The notes under the pieces were generated by a model that was not told where the DNA came from, did not search any database, and worked only from the letters and a program-made list of their open reading frames with translations. 64,000 nucleotides of DNA from Paenibacillus sp. MAHUQ-63 (GTDB lineage Bacteria; Bacillota; Bacilli; Paenibacillales; NBRC-103111): assembly GCF_028765165.1 (NCBI RefSeq), contig NZ_JARADB010000003.1, positions 603,210-667,209 of the forward strand. The letters run 5' to 3'. Shown in pieces: positions 16,460-25,224 of this stretch. The stretch's first letter is position 1. Every line of letters begins with the position of its first letter. Both the position numbers and the translations under genes were made by a program.

Positions 16460-19366
16460 CTAATCCTCCCCAAGCTTAACTGCCTGATGAATCCGGATTC
16501 GCGAAACGATATGTCCCAGCACCGCAAGACCGCATGCAATCATCACGGTGACGATGCCATACAGACGCTCGGTGTCGCGCGGATCGAACGTAACTTGAAA
16601 CGGCGGCACTTGCGTTCCCGGATCGAACGATAATTCGAAGAGCGGAACGAACAAATGGCTGGCCAAGTTCCCCGTCATAATGCCGATGAAGATCGCGGCA
16701 CCCGATACCATCACCTGTTCGCCAACCAGCATGACGATAAGCTGCCCGACGGATACGCCCATCGCCCGGAATATCCCGTACTGCAGCGTTCTCGCGGATA
16801 ACGAGAGCACCCAGTACAAGAGAAATCCGAAAAAGCAGACGACAACCGAAATGATAAAGCCCAAAGTCATGACGCCGTTAATCGCCAGTTGAAAAGGATC
16901 CTTGATCGCCTTGATCTGCTCCTGTTTCGCATCGATGACGGCTTCGATCTCATAGCCGTGGTTGCTGACAGCTTCATATACGCTATGACTGCCCGCCTCC
17001 GGGGTCAGTTTCATCCATACTTCATAAGGCTCAAGCGCAATATTGTTCTGGATATAAGCCAGGTGCCCGACGATCAGCATCGGCTTCTTCACCTTGGTCG
17101 TCGTTCCCGACTTCGTCGTCACCGATACCGTATCTCCCGGTCCCGGATTCGGATTCCAGGACGGCCAGTAATCGATGATGCCGAATACCGTGAACGAAGC
17201 CGGCTCGACATTGGACCAACCGGCCGTTATCGTATCTCCTACCTTAACGCCGTATTCATCTGCGATCGATCTGGAGATCAGGATGGCCGAAGGGTTCTTG
17301 GCGATCAAGTTCAAATACTCATTGATATGATGATCGAGCAAATTGTCCCTCAGCCACGCCGTTTCTCCGAAATCCTTGGTATCGATGCCCATCAGCTGGA
17401 CAGTGGCGCTCGTCTTGCCTTTGTTAAAAGAGGCATCCTTGCGAGTGAACACCTTGGCTGCATGCTCGACACCCGGGAATTGGGTGAAGGGCAGGAAGGA
17501 CGGTTCACTGTATTGAACCCTCGGCGGGGCGGCGGCCGGCGTATCCGTTTCCTCCGTTTCCTCCTCTTCCTCGGATCCTTCGGCGCCGAATAGAATCGCA
17601 GGCGGCGCATCGTTCTCCCAATGAATTTGCATGACGATATCGGCACCTGAGGCATAATGGATTTTATCCGTCGTATTCTGATTGATCGTACGTGTGGCGC
17701 TGGCGCTGAAGAGCCCGGTAGCGATCGTGATGATCAGGAAGACCATGATGAACTGGTACTGAATAATCGAACGGCTCACCTGAATTAACGTGGAGTACAC
17801 GGTTGGCGGCCACCATTTCTGCCCTGCCCGGTACAGCAGCTTCATGAACAAGGGATACAGCCGCAGCACGAGCAACCCGAGCCCGAGGATGAACATCGCC
17901 GGAATGAGGAACAACAGCGGGTCTACGCGCAAATCCGCCGATTTCAAGCCGAGCGAAAGAATATCCTTGACTCTTGTCTTATAGTTTTGCAAGCCGTACA
18001 GTGCAATGCCGATAATGGCGATATCGAGATAAAATTTATGCCAGAAGGACAGCTTCTGCAGTCTCGCCGACTGCTGCTTGTGGCCTACGATTGTTACGCG
18101 CGTTGCAAGGATGACGGGAATCAGCGTCATGACCAGCGAGGCTGCAATCGCGGTCAGCGCATACAGATAAGCATCTTCGCTGAGCTTGGTTTCCAGCTTG
18201 GCGCGCTGTACGAATTCCAGAAATCCGCTTGAGGCGCCTAACAATTTGGTTAGTGTGGCCCCAAGGTACGGTCCGACCGCCAAGGCAATTCCCCCGAGCA
18301 CCAACCCTTCGACCGCATAGCTTAAAACGATTTGCAGACGGCTGGCTCCCCGGCTGCGCAGCACGGCGATTTCCGTCTTCTGCCGCTCTGTGATCAAGTT
18401 AGCTACCATGAACAAGTAGAAAGCGAGCATCAGCATGACGGGCACATTGAGCGACCAGAGCATTTTCCGCAAATTCGACTCTTTTACGTAATAGTTGCTA
18501 AGCGTTTGCAACGCCGGTACGTTCTTATTGTGAGATTCATAATGGGCATCCATGAACGTGCCGATGGCATAGTCGTTATACAGAAACTCGTCGGCCGAGG
18601 CCAGTGTCAACAGCTTATAATCGAGCGCCAAATACCAATAACTCGATTGCACGTTCAACTTGCCGCCTTCGGTGAAATCCTTCTCGAACAACTGAAAATC
18701 GATCAGGAAGCTGTTCTTGTAGCTGCTCGTATTGTTGTACCAATAAATGTCGGAGTAATCCTTGCGGTCGAACACGCCGACGGGTTTGATCGACACGGGC
18801 TGCGGCAAGCTGGCGTCATTGATGACGAACACCGTATTCAGCACCATGCCGAGTTCGGTAAGCGCCTCCGGCGCAACAAGCGCTTCATAGACGCCTTCCA
18901 CCGCTTCTTTCGCCGGAAGGCGCCCATCCACGAGACGCATGTGGCTTTCCATCCCGTCGATCGCCGATATATCCGCCGATCTTTGGATATGAGTATCGAT
19001 TCTGTCAGGCTCTGCCGGCACCAGATTGTACCGCTGAGTCGCTCTCTCGCTGACAAAGTTTTGGGCGGGAATGCCGAACCTGTTCTGCCGTTCCTTCAGA
19101 TATTGTTCCGTCTCCTTGATGTTAACAGGCTTCGTCTGTTTGTCCTGCTCGCCCAATGCAGCCGATATCCAGAAAATCCCCGGATATTGATTGCTGTTCA
19201 ACTGCAGCTGCTGCATCTCCTGGATCAACATTCTTTGCAAAATGGCACTCGTATAAATCGGCATGCTGCTCGCCAAAGCGACGGACAGCACGAGTCCGAA
19301 CAACAGGCTAAGCTCAAGCCATTTATTATTGATCATTTTGCGCAAGATCATGATAAATAACGCCAA
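16460..19366 (-). CDS. FtsX/MacB-type ABC exporter permease
   Basis: 968 aa from a TTG start with GGAGG 8 bp upstream. An N-terminal membrane helix (about 14-35) is followed by a ~270-residue external domain, a central group of helices (about 305-470), a second large external domain with an acidic stretch (EEEEETEETD), and the C-terminal FtsX core with three helices. This two-FtsX-domain layout is typical of Gram-positive macrolide-export or lipoprotein-release type transporters. With the adaptor at 19487 and the ATPases on either side it makes a complete exporter. Substrate unknown. Possible cargo includes cell-envelope molecules or the many lipoproteins encoded just upstream, but that is speculation. 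Confidence 0.88.
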   Translation of the reverse strand: MALFIMILRKMINNKWLELSLLFGLVLSVALASSMPIYTSAILQRMLIQEMQQLQLNSNQYPGIFWISAALGEQDKQTKPVNIKETEQYLKERQNRFGIPAQNFVSERATQRYNLVPAEPDRIDTHIQRSADISAIDGMESHMRLVDGRLPAKEAVEGVYEALVAPEALTELGMVLNTVFVINDASLPQPVSIKPVGVFDRKDYSDIYWYNNTSSYKNSFLIDFQLFEKDFTEGGKLNVQSSYWYLALDYKLLTLASADEFLYNDYAIGTFMDAHYESHNKNVPALQTLSNYYVKESNLRKMLWSLNVPVMLMLAFYLFMVANLITERQKTEIAVLRSRGASRLQIVLSYAVEGLVLGGIALAVGPYLGATLTKLLGASSGFLEFVQRAKLETKLSEDAYLYALTAIAASLVMTLIPVILATRVTIVGHKQQSARLQKLSFWHKFYLDIAIIGIALYGLQNYKTRVKDILSLGLKSADLRVDPLLFLIPAMFILGLGLLVLRLYPLFMKLLYRAGQKWWPPTVYSTLIQVSRSIIQYQFIMVFLIITIATGLFSASATRTINQNTTDKIHYASGADIVMQIHWENDAPPAILFGAEGSEEEEETEETDTPAAAPPRVQYSEPSFLPFTQFPGVEHAAKVFTRKDASFNKGKTSATVQLMGIDTKDFGETAWLRDNLLDHHINEYLNLIAKNPSAILISRSIADEYGVKVGDTITAGWSNVEPASFTVFGIIDYWPSWNPNPGPGDTVSVTTKSGTTTKVKKPMLIVGHLAYIQNNIALEPYEVWMKLTPEAGSHSVYEAVSNHGYEIEAVIDAKQEQIKAIKDPFQLAINGVMTLGFIISVVVCFFGFLLYWVLSLSARTLQYGIFRAMGVSVGQLIVMLVGEQVMVSGAAIFIGIMTGNLASHLFVPLFELSFDPGTQVPPFQVTFDPRDTERLYGIVTVMIACGLAVLGHIVSRIRIHQAVKLGED

Positions 19367-19397
19367 TGTCTTAGCCTCCTAATTGATAGTATGGGGC

Positions 19398-19448
19398 CCC
19401 CGCAAAGTAATCGGAATCATCTCCGGAGCTTGGCGTCACTTTGTGGGG
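19398..19448. repeat. Inverted repeat in the adaptor-permease gap
   Basis: CCCCGCAAAGT (19398-19408) and ACTTTGTGGGG (19438-19448) pair at 10 of 11 positions around a 29-nt loop that itself contains the palindrome CTCCGGAG (19421-19428). There is no T-tract, so it is not a standard terminator. It sits in the only sizeable gap (120 bp) of this operon and may tune mRNA stability between adaptor and permease, or be a dispersed repeat. Confidence 0.5.
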
Positions 19449-19486
19449 CTACATAGGGATCTTTGGGCGGAGCCCATAGTCTCTCG

Positions 19487-20515
19487 TTAATTGTTCAGAA
19501 TAATTTGCTGTCCTTCACTTAGGCCTTTCCGTATTTCCACTTCCGTCGCTGCGACGATCCCCTTCTCGACATCCACCTCTTTGCGGCTCTCGCCATCCAG
19601 CACCTGCACATAATCGCGCCCCATGTAGTTGCGCAGACCCGCTCTCGGAATGATGATCACGTCATCCCGTTTCTGGGTGACGATGGTAATGTCGGCTTGG
19701 GCGCCGATCGTAACGCCCTCCGGCAAAGTATCCACTTGTATGAATATCGCTTTGGCGTTCTTGTCCTGGATCGCCTTATTGCTGTTCGGCGGTGCGGACA
19801 GAGGCGTTTGCACGACTTTCCCGGTAAAAGACTTATCCTTGATTTTGATGGCTACATCCATCCCGACTTCGACCCCGCCGAGATCGTTCTGGCTGGCTGC
19901 CGTATAGACCAGCTTCATCTGCTTCGGATCGGACAGCGTGATCAGCTGTTTATAAGCCGCCACTTGATCGCCGGGCTGAATCGTATCGATGAACGTAACA
20001 ATCCCGTTAATCGTCGACGTCAGCCGCGAATTTTGCAGCTGGTCCTGCAGCGCTTTCAATTGAAGCTGGGCGCTTTCCATATCCAACAGCTTCAACCGGA
20101 TATCGGGATCATCGGCATCCTTCTCGGCCATGGCCTGCTGCAGCGTTATTTTAAGCTTCTCGATGGAAATTTGCTGAAGCTTGATTTTCATATCCAGGTC
20201 GCTCGTTTCCGTCGTAGCCAGCACATCGCCGGCTTTCACCAGATCGCCTAATTTCACATTGATTTGTCTTAGACGCGCGCCAGATTCCGAGTAGAACAAA
20301 TAATCCATTTTGTCCGAAGCAAAGGTGGCCACACCGGTAATTTGCTGCGAAATATTGCCGCGTTTCACGGCGTACAAACTCAATGTCTCCTTGGCAGGCT
20401 CGACAAGCGGCGGTTTCAGTTCCTCTTCCTCGACCGGCAGCAGCGAGCACCCGCTCAGCATCCAGGCCATGCAGCATGCGCCGATCATCGGCATTAAGAT
20501 TCGCTTAAGTCGCAT
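19487..20515 (-). CDS. Exporter membrane-fusion (HlyD/MacA-like) lipoprotein
   Basis: 342 aa from ATGCGACTTAAGCG; the start overlaps the stop of the upstream ATPase by 11 bp, and an in-frame TTG 6 bp earlier is a possible alternative. Signal peptide with lipobox MLSGCS, so it is lipid-anchored. Next are a lipoyl/barrel-sandwich half (GARLRQINVKLGDLVKAGDVL), a coiled-coil hairpin of about 65 residues, the second half (STINGIVTFIDTIQPGDQV), a beta-barrel and a membrane-proximal domain. Adaptor of the ABC exporter encoded on either side. In a Gram-positive cell it probably spans part of the wall rather than an outer membrane. Confidence 0.88.
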   Translation of the reverse strand: MRLKRILMPMIGACCMAWMLSGCSLLPVEEEELKPPLVEPAKETLSLYAVKRGNISQQITGVATFASDKMDYLFYSESGARLRQINVKLGDLVKAGDVLATTETSDLDMKIKLQQISIEKLKITLQQAMAEKDADDPDIRLKLLDMESAQLQLKALQDQLQNSRLTSTINGIVTFIDTIQPGDQVAAYKQLITLSDPKQMKLVYTAASQNDLGGVEVGMDVAIKIKDKSFTGKVVQTPLSAPPNSNKAIQDKNAKAIFIQVDTLPEGVTIGAQADITIVTQKRDDVIIIPRAGLRNYMGRDYVQVLDGESRKEVDVEKGIVAATEVEIRKGLSEGQQIILNN

Positions 20516-21209
20516 CGACAATTTGTCCATCCTCCAATGCATAAACATGATCGGCATAGCTCATAATGGCCGGATCATGCGTTGTAAGAATTATCGTCAT
20601 CCCCTCGTTATGTACGAGATCCCTGAACACTCGCATCACCTGCGCTCCCATCTTGCTGTCCAGCTCCGCTGTCGGCTCATCGGCCAGAATCAGCGCGGGC
20701 TTGTGGGCAATCGCGCGGGCAATCGCCACACGCTGCTGCTCGCCTCCCGACATTTCAAACGGTCTGTGCTTCATCCTCGCCTTCAGGCCCACATACTCCA
20801 ATGCACTTTCGGCATACGACTTGAAATGAGCGGATTTGATGCCGGCTATGCGCAAGCCGAATTCCACATTCTCGTAAGCCGTCATCAATGGAACGAGACC
20901 GAACGATTGGAAAATAAGCCCCATGTCTTTCCGTCTTACAGCGTTGCGCCTCTTTTCCGAAAACGAGCTGATCTCGTCGCCGTTGAAGAACACATGTCCC
21001 TCCGTCGGCCGATCCAGCGCTCCTAGAATGTTAATCAAAGTCGTTTTCCCGGACCCCGATCGTCCTCTCAGTGCAATGAGCCGCTTGGCCGGTATGCTGA
21101 AGCTAGCTCCGCGCAGCGCGTGAACGGCGGAGGAGCCCCGTCCGAACACTCTTGTCACACCATCCGCCTGAATAAGGGGCAGGGTACCGGGTTGTTGCTG
21201 TGCATGCAT
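20505..21209 (-). CDS. ABC exporter ATPase, LolD/MacB family
   Basis: 234 aa, ATG with AGGAG upstream. Complete ATPase: Walker A GRSGSGKTT, Q-loop LIFQSFGL, signature MSGGEQQRVAIARA, Walker B LILADEP, H-loop TTHDP. First gene of the exporter group. No promoter is evident in the short gap after the hairpin at 21245-21278, so expression may depend on read-through from the upstream operon. It presumably pairs with the other ATPase (15571-16458) as a heterodimer on the FtsX-type permease, or is an alternative ATPase. Confidence 0.9.
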   Translation of the reverse strand: MHAQQQPGTLPLIQADGVTRVFGRGSSAVHALRGASFSIPAKRLIALRGRSGSGKTTLINILGALDRPTEGHVFFNGDEISSFSEKRRNAVRRKDMGLIFQSFGLVPLMTAYENVEFGLRIAGIKSAHFKSYAESALEYVGLKARMKHRPFEMSGGEQQRVAIARAIAHKPALILADEPTAELDSKMGAQVMRVFRDLVHNEGMTIILTTHDPAIMSYADHVYALEDGQIVDAT

Positions 21210-21244
21210 GGCAGTTCACGCTCCTGTGTCGGCAATTTACGGTT

Positions 21245-21278
21245 AGTCAAAGAACTCCAGTTCGCAAACTGGAGTTCC
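21245..21278 (-). terminator. Hairpin at the end of the long polysaccharide operon
   Basis: Minus-strand GAACTCCAGTTTGCGAACTG GAGTTC (21277-21252) has a perfect 11-bp stem and is followed by TTTGACT. The T-run is short, so it may be a leaky terminator that lets some transcription into the exporter genes. Confidence 0.65.
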
Positions 21279-21297
21279 ATTTGTAGTTCCAAAGGCA

Positions 21298-22689
21298 TTA
21301 GCCGTTTTGCAGTGTGAACAAAACAAGATTATCGAGCAGCTTCCAAGTGTCAGATGTTGCGTTCTCATAATTGCCTGCGAAGGAGAAGAACGATAGGCGC
21401 GCTTTCACTTCATAGCCATTATCTGCGTGCGTACCTTTGTTGTAATAGAAGATCGTTGCTAATTTGGGTTTGCCAGGGATCGTTGCTACGATCGTTGCTT
21501 CCTTACCTGGAATTCCGTAAGCAATTGCGGTTTTCGGATCTGTTTTCAACAGCAGGTCCACATCTCCGGAAAGTCCAGCCGCTGCTTTGTCTTTCGGCTC
21601 AACAATTGTCGTTGATTTGATGTTGTATTCGTTCGTGCTTTCCTCTTGGGAAGAAAGGCCGAGATAGTACATGCCATGGTTTTTCAAGTAAACCGTTGGA
21701 ATCGCGACATCTTTCAGCATGCCGGAACGTAAATATTTGGAGTTTAGCGTGTTGCTGACGAATAGCAAATCATAGCCTTCTGTTTTCTCAACCGTCAATT
21801 TATCACAGTTGATCCACGTTACTTTGAAGCCAAGATCCTTCAGACGCTTAATAATTTCTTCATCATCTGGAGTATCTTTCAACTGTGACATTTGGGAGCT
21901 TTGACGCGTTACGAAAAGAAGCTTCTTGCCTTCAGCGGAAATTTCGCCTGCAGGCGCTGTTGGTTCTTTGCCAGGGTCTGGCTCTGTAGCGGGTACTTCA
22001 GGCGTTACGGGCTCGTTGCCAGCGAGGATTTCCTTCGCCGCATAGCTTGCCAGTGCCAGCATTTTGCGGGTAGCGGAAGCTTTCCCGTTGAATTTGCCCT
22101 TGGACACATTGGTCAGCAAGTTTTTCTCAAGCGCTACGGCCACATAGCCTTTCGCCCAATCGTCTACTGAAGAGTCGGCAACAGGCTCAGCCGCTGTGGC
22201 TTCATCTTCCAGACCAAGTCCACGGATAAGGAATGCCGCCAATTCTTGGCGGGAAACATCTCCAGCCGGTTTGTAGGTTTTGCCTTCGGCATCATAGCCG
22301 TTCGTCAAACCTGCGGCTTTCAACGCTTCGATGTAAGGAAGTGCATAAGAGTTAGCCGCATCATCGATGCTCACATCGGAGAAAGAAGAGGTCGTCAGCG
22401 ATGCGTCTGTTTCCAAGTTGAAAATGATAGCAGCTACTTTCGCAAACTGTGCGCGGTTCATGCGTGCATCCAGCCCGAACGTATCTTCCGTCAACCCGTT
22501 GAAAACACCGTCTTCAATAAGGGCTGCGAACTTATCCTTTTCTTCTTGCGGCAAATTTTTCAAATCTTTGAAATCGTCGACGCTTTTGACGGCTGCCGCC
22601 GGCTCATCCGCTTCTGCTGCCCAGGCAAACGGCAATACCGTTAAGGACAAGATGAGGATGGATAGGAGCGAGAATACAAATTTCTTCAC
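21298..22689 (-). CDS. SLH-anchored protein with C-terminal ThuA-like domain (paralogue A)
   Basis: 463 aa from GTGAAGAAATTT, with AGGAAGG 8 bp upstream (an in-frame GTG 9 bp earlier touches that site). Signal peptide ending PFAWA-AEA. Three SLH-like repeats occupy about residues 45-230 (MNRAQFAKVAAIIF, VSRQELAAFLIRGL, SATRKMLALASYA) and resemble those of the large SLH protein. After a Pro/Glu/Thr linker, residues 255-463 are the domain shared with the lipoproteins at 24142, 26662, 27378 and 28155: GKKLLFV, LKDLGFKVTW, YDLLFVSNTLNS, VAIPTVYLKNHG, AAGLSG, YGIPGKEA and WKLLDNLVLFTLQNG. It looks like a Rossmann/ThuA or glutamine-amidotransferase-like fold. Function unknown; likely held at the cell wall where its paralogues are held at the membrane. 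Confidence 0.88.
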   Translation of the reverse strand: MKKFVFSLLSILILSLTVLPFAWAAEADEPAAAVKSVDDFKDLKNLPQEEKDKFAALIEDGVFNGLTEDTFGLDARMNRAQFAKVAAIIFNLETDASLTTSSFSDVSIDDAANSYALPYIEALKAAGLTNGYDAEGKTYKPAGDVSRQELAAFLIRGLGLEDEATAAEPVADSSVDDWAKGYVAVALEKNLLTNVSKGKFNGKASATRKMLALASYAAKEILAGNEPVTPEVPATEPDPGKEPTAPAGEISAEGKKLLFVTRQSSQMSQLKDTPDDEEIIKRLKDLGFKVTWINCDKLTVEKTEGYDLLFVSNTLNSKYLRSGMLKDVAIPTVYLKNHGMYYLGLSSQEESTNEYNIKSTTIVEPKDKAAAGLSGDVDLLLKTDPKTAIAYGIPGKEATIVATIPGKPKLATIFYYNKGTHADNGYEVKARLSFFSFAGNYENATSDTWKLLDNLVLFTLQNG

Positions 22690-22740
22690 CTGAATCACCT
22701 TCCTAAGTTAGAGTTGGCCAAACATATAGTAGATTGCTTA

Positions 22741-24099
22741 CTACTTGTTGGAAGTTGCTGCTTGATCGATCGTGGATTTAGCGGCCTTCACCGTTTCAAT
22801 CGACTTCGTGGCCGCTTCCTGCACCATGCGCAGTGCGGTCACCGAGTCCTTGGATTCCTTGAAAATTAACGGCTGGAAGACCCCTTGAACGGGAACGTCG
22901 TACCATACCAAGCCTTGATTACGGGCTCCCGGCGGCATCGCATTTTGACTGGCAAAGATCGAAGCCACATTCTTGCCCTGTACTTGCGGCAAGTTTTTCC
23001 CGAAGGCAGCCTTCACCGCATCCGTTTGCAGCGGACCGATAACGCCTTCCTTGGCAAGCTCGATCTGATGTTCTTCGGAGAGAAGCGCGTCCATGACCTG
23101 GAACGCCAAATCCTTTTTCTTCGACTGCTTCGTAATGTACATGGAGTACAAGTTCGGCTGATACTTCGTGTTCGGAGCATCGCTTAACGAAGGTACGGAT
23201 GCAATGTCAAAGTTTAGATTCTTGTTCTCCTCATAAAACTTGACCAGATGGTCGCTCACCGTAGCTACCGCCATGGCGATACTCGGCTTCGAAGCGAACG
23301 TTTCCACCGTATCGAATTGATTGGCCGGGATTTCATAGAATCTTCTCATATTGTCAACGAGCTTCTTCCAACCAGGGTCGCTCATATCGCCTTTATCCTC
23401 GGTTTTGCTCAGAGGAGACAGCGACAGCTGATTGAAGTTCAAATAATGGCCGGGATTTTGCGAGAAGCCTTTATACGTAATATCTCCTTCTACGCGCGTC
23501 AGCTTCTTGGCCATTTCGTAAATCTCATCGTACGTCATGCCGTCCTTCGGATAATCGACTCCGAACTTATCGAAAATATCTTTGTTATAGAACAAAGCAA
23601 AATCGTTATTGAAGAAAGGCAGCCCGTATATTTTCCCTTCCGGCGTCAAATTTTTCATTTGCGCCATGAAGGCCGGGTTCAATTTGCTCGTGTCGAAGTT
23701 ATACTTCTTGATCAGCTCGCTAATATCGTATTGCAGATCGTTATCAATCAAATAGCGCTGAACATTCATTCTGGTATCGTCCATGATGATGTCCGGAATC
23801 GTACCGGCTGCGATCAAGTCTTTATACTGCCTGCCGGGATTGTCCCAGTGAACATGCTTAATGGTAATATTGGGAAATTTCTTTTTGATATAGTCGCCAA
23901 TTTGCTTTTGGAAAATTTCCTCTTTGACGTAATACGCCGGCCATACGGTATAAATGAACAATTCGTTCTCAGGTGACGATTGTGCTTGCGGCGAATTAGG
24001 AGCACCTGTGCCGCTTGGACTCGGAGCGGCCTCGTCAGTGCATCCCGCCGCCAAAGTCAGCGTAAGGGCAAGCGCGAAGCTCGCTTTTAACATCTTCAT
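22741..24099 (-). CDS. Sugar ABC transporter solute-binding lipoprotein 1
   Basis: 452 aa, ATG with GGAGG upstream. Lipobox TLAAGC at about residue 20. Family 1 (MalE/UgpB-type) binding protein: a DNPGRQYKDLIAAG opening, VDYPKDGMTYDEIYEMAKKLT, and a C-terminal LAFQVMDALLSEEHQ helix region. A close paralogue lies at 25225-26538, sharing LYSMYITKQS/LYSAYISKQS, VQGVFQPLIFKESKDSVTALRM and many other stretches. Both are downstream of the permeases at 28891-30735 and should serve them. Two copies, each followed by a ThuA-like gene, suggest that the copies have diverged in ligand preference. Confidence 0.92.
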   Translation of the reverse strand: MKMLKASFALALTLTLAAGCTDEAAPSPSGTGAPNSPQAQSSPENELFIYTVWPAYYVKEEIFQKQIGDYIKKKFPNITIKHVHWDNPGRQYKDLIAAGTIPDIIMDDTRMNVQRYLIDNDLQYDISELIKKYNFDTSKLNPAFMAQMKNLTPEGKIYGLPFFNNDFALFYNKDIFDKFGVDYPKDGMTYDEIYEMAKKLTRVEGDITYKGFSQNPGHYLNFNQLSLSPLSKTEDKGDMSDPGWKKLVDNMRRFYEIPANQFDTVETFASKPSIAMAVATVSDHLVKFYEENKNLNFDIASVPSLSDAPNTKYQPNLYSMYITKQSKKKDLAFQVMDALLSEEHQIELAKEGVIGPLQTDAVKAAFGKNLPQVQGKNVASIFASQNAMPPGARNQGLVWYDVPVQGVFQPLIFKESKDSVTALRMVQEAATKSIETVKAAKSTIDQAATSNK

Positions 24100-24141
24100 T
24101 CGGTTTTATGCCTCCTTCAATGCCACTACGTTCGAATCATA

Positions 24142-25152
24142 TTACCCGTTTTGCAAGGTCCACAAGACAAGGTTATCCCACAGCTTCCAGCCCGCATCCG
24201 TGGAAACGTCCTGCATGCCGTTACTCCAATAGTAGTACGATACGCGCGATTTTACGGCAAATCCGTTATCGGCTTTCGTGCCTTTATCGTAGTAATAAAC
24301 GGTTGCTTTCGTTTTATCTCCAGGAAGTGTCGCAATGACCTTTGCTTCTTTACCTGGAACACCGTAGCTGACGCCGTAATTATCGCCAACTTCTGTATAG
24401 ACATCTACAGTGCCGGATAATCCGCCGGCAATCTTCGACTTGCTGTCGACGATTTCGATCGCTTTCGCTTTCTTCACCGTCGTTCCTTCCTCTTGGGAAG
24501 ACAAGCCGAGATAGAACATGCCATGGCTCTTCACATAAAACGTAGGAACTGTAACTTCTTTCATGACGCCTGTCTTCAGGAACTTGGAATTCGTCGTTTG
24601 ACTGATATAGATCAAGTCGAAACCTTTCGTCGCTTCAACCGTCAGCTCGCGGTCGGGCAAATGGCTAACGCTGAAGCCCATCCCCTTCAAGCGGGCTGCA
24701 ATCGCCGTGTCCTCTACAGGAAGAGGATCGGAATCACGGCCGACGATCAGCACCTTCTTCCCTTGCGGCGAAATCTCCGCTGCCGGAGCCGGTTCAGCCG
24801 GGCTGGCGGACGGCGCAGGCGCAGCAGCTTGCGTCTGAGCGGGAGCTGCCGTCGGCTTCGCTGTTGCAGCTGGAGCCGAACTTGCCGGTGCCGGGCTGGC
24901 GGTTTTCGCAGCTTCCGTCGTTGCCGCCGGCGTAGCTGAAGCCTCAGCCGACGGAGAGGCGGAAGGTGAAGCGCTTGCAGCAGGAGTCTCGGAAGCTTTG
25001 ACATCCGCCGTAGCGGTTGCTGTCGCAGACGGCGTCACGCTGGGCGCCGGCGTTGCGGAAACAGTCGGATTAGCAGCTTGCTCCGACGATGAACACGCAA
25101 TCATCGTGATGGTCATGAACACCACCATCAGCATGGTTAGAAAACGTTTCAT
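24142..25152 (-). CDS. ThuA-like lipoprotein with long Ala/Pro/Ser linker (paralogue B)
   Basis: 336 aa from MKRFLTMLM, with GGGAGGG upstream; an upstream in-frame ATG lacks a site. Lipobox MIACSS. A ~110-residue linker made almost only of Ala, Pro, Ser and Thr follows, ideal for reaching through the cell wall. The C-terminal ~200 residues match the SLH-anchored protein at 21298: GKKVLIVG, GFDLIYISQTTNS, VTVPTFYVKSHG, YGVPGKEAKVIAT and WKLWDNLVLWTLQNG. The fold is Rossmann-like. I see no catalytic Cys-His pair of an active amidotransferase, so binding or sensing is as likely as catalysis. Function unknown. Confidence 0.88.
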   Translation of the reverse strand: MKRFLTMLMVVFMTITMIACSSSEQAANPTVSATPAPSVTPSATATATADVKASETPAASASPSASPSAEASATPAATTEAAKTASPAPASSAPAATAKPTAAPAQTQAAAPAPSASPAEPAPAAEISPQGKKVLIVGRDSDPLPVEDTAIAARLKGMGFSVSHLPDRELTVEATKGFDLIYISQTTNSKFLKTGVMKEVTVPTFYVKSHGMFYLGLSSQEEGTTVKKAKAIEIVDSKSKIAGGLSGTVDVYTEVGDNYGVSYGVPGKEAKVIATLPGDKTKATVYYYDKGTKADNGFAVKSRVSYYYWSNGMQDVSTDAGWKLWDNLVLWTLQNG

Positions 25153-25224
25153 AATGGATCCCTCCCTTTTCAAAGCGGAATGAAGGGCCCCCCACACTCA
25201 GTATGGAGGAGCCATCCGCATGCC

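Noticed and set aside
24747-25004. Arg-rich and Ser/Ala-rich open frames over the linker of paralogue B
   Set aside because: They are frame shadows of the Ala/Pro/Ser linker; the lipoprotein frame continues intact on both sides.
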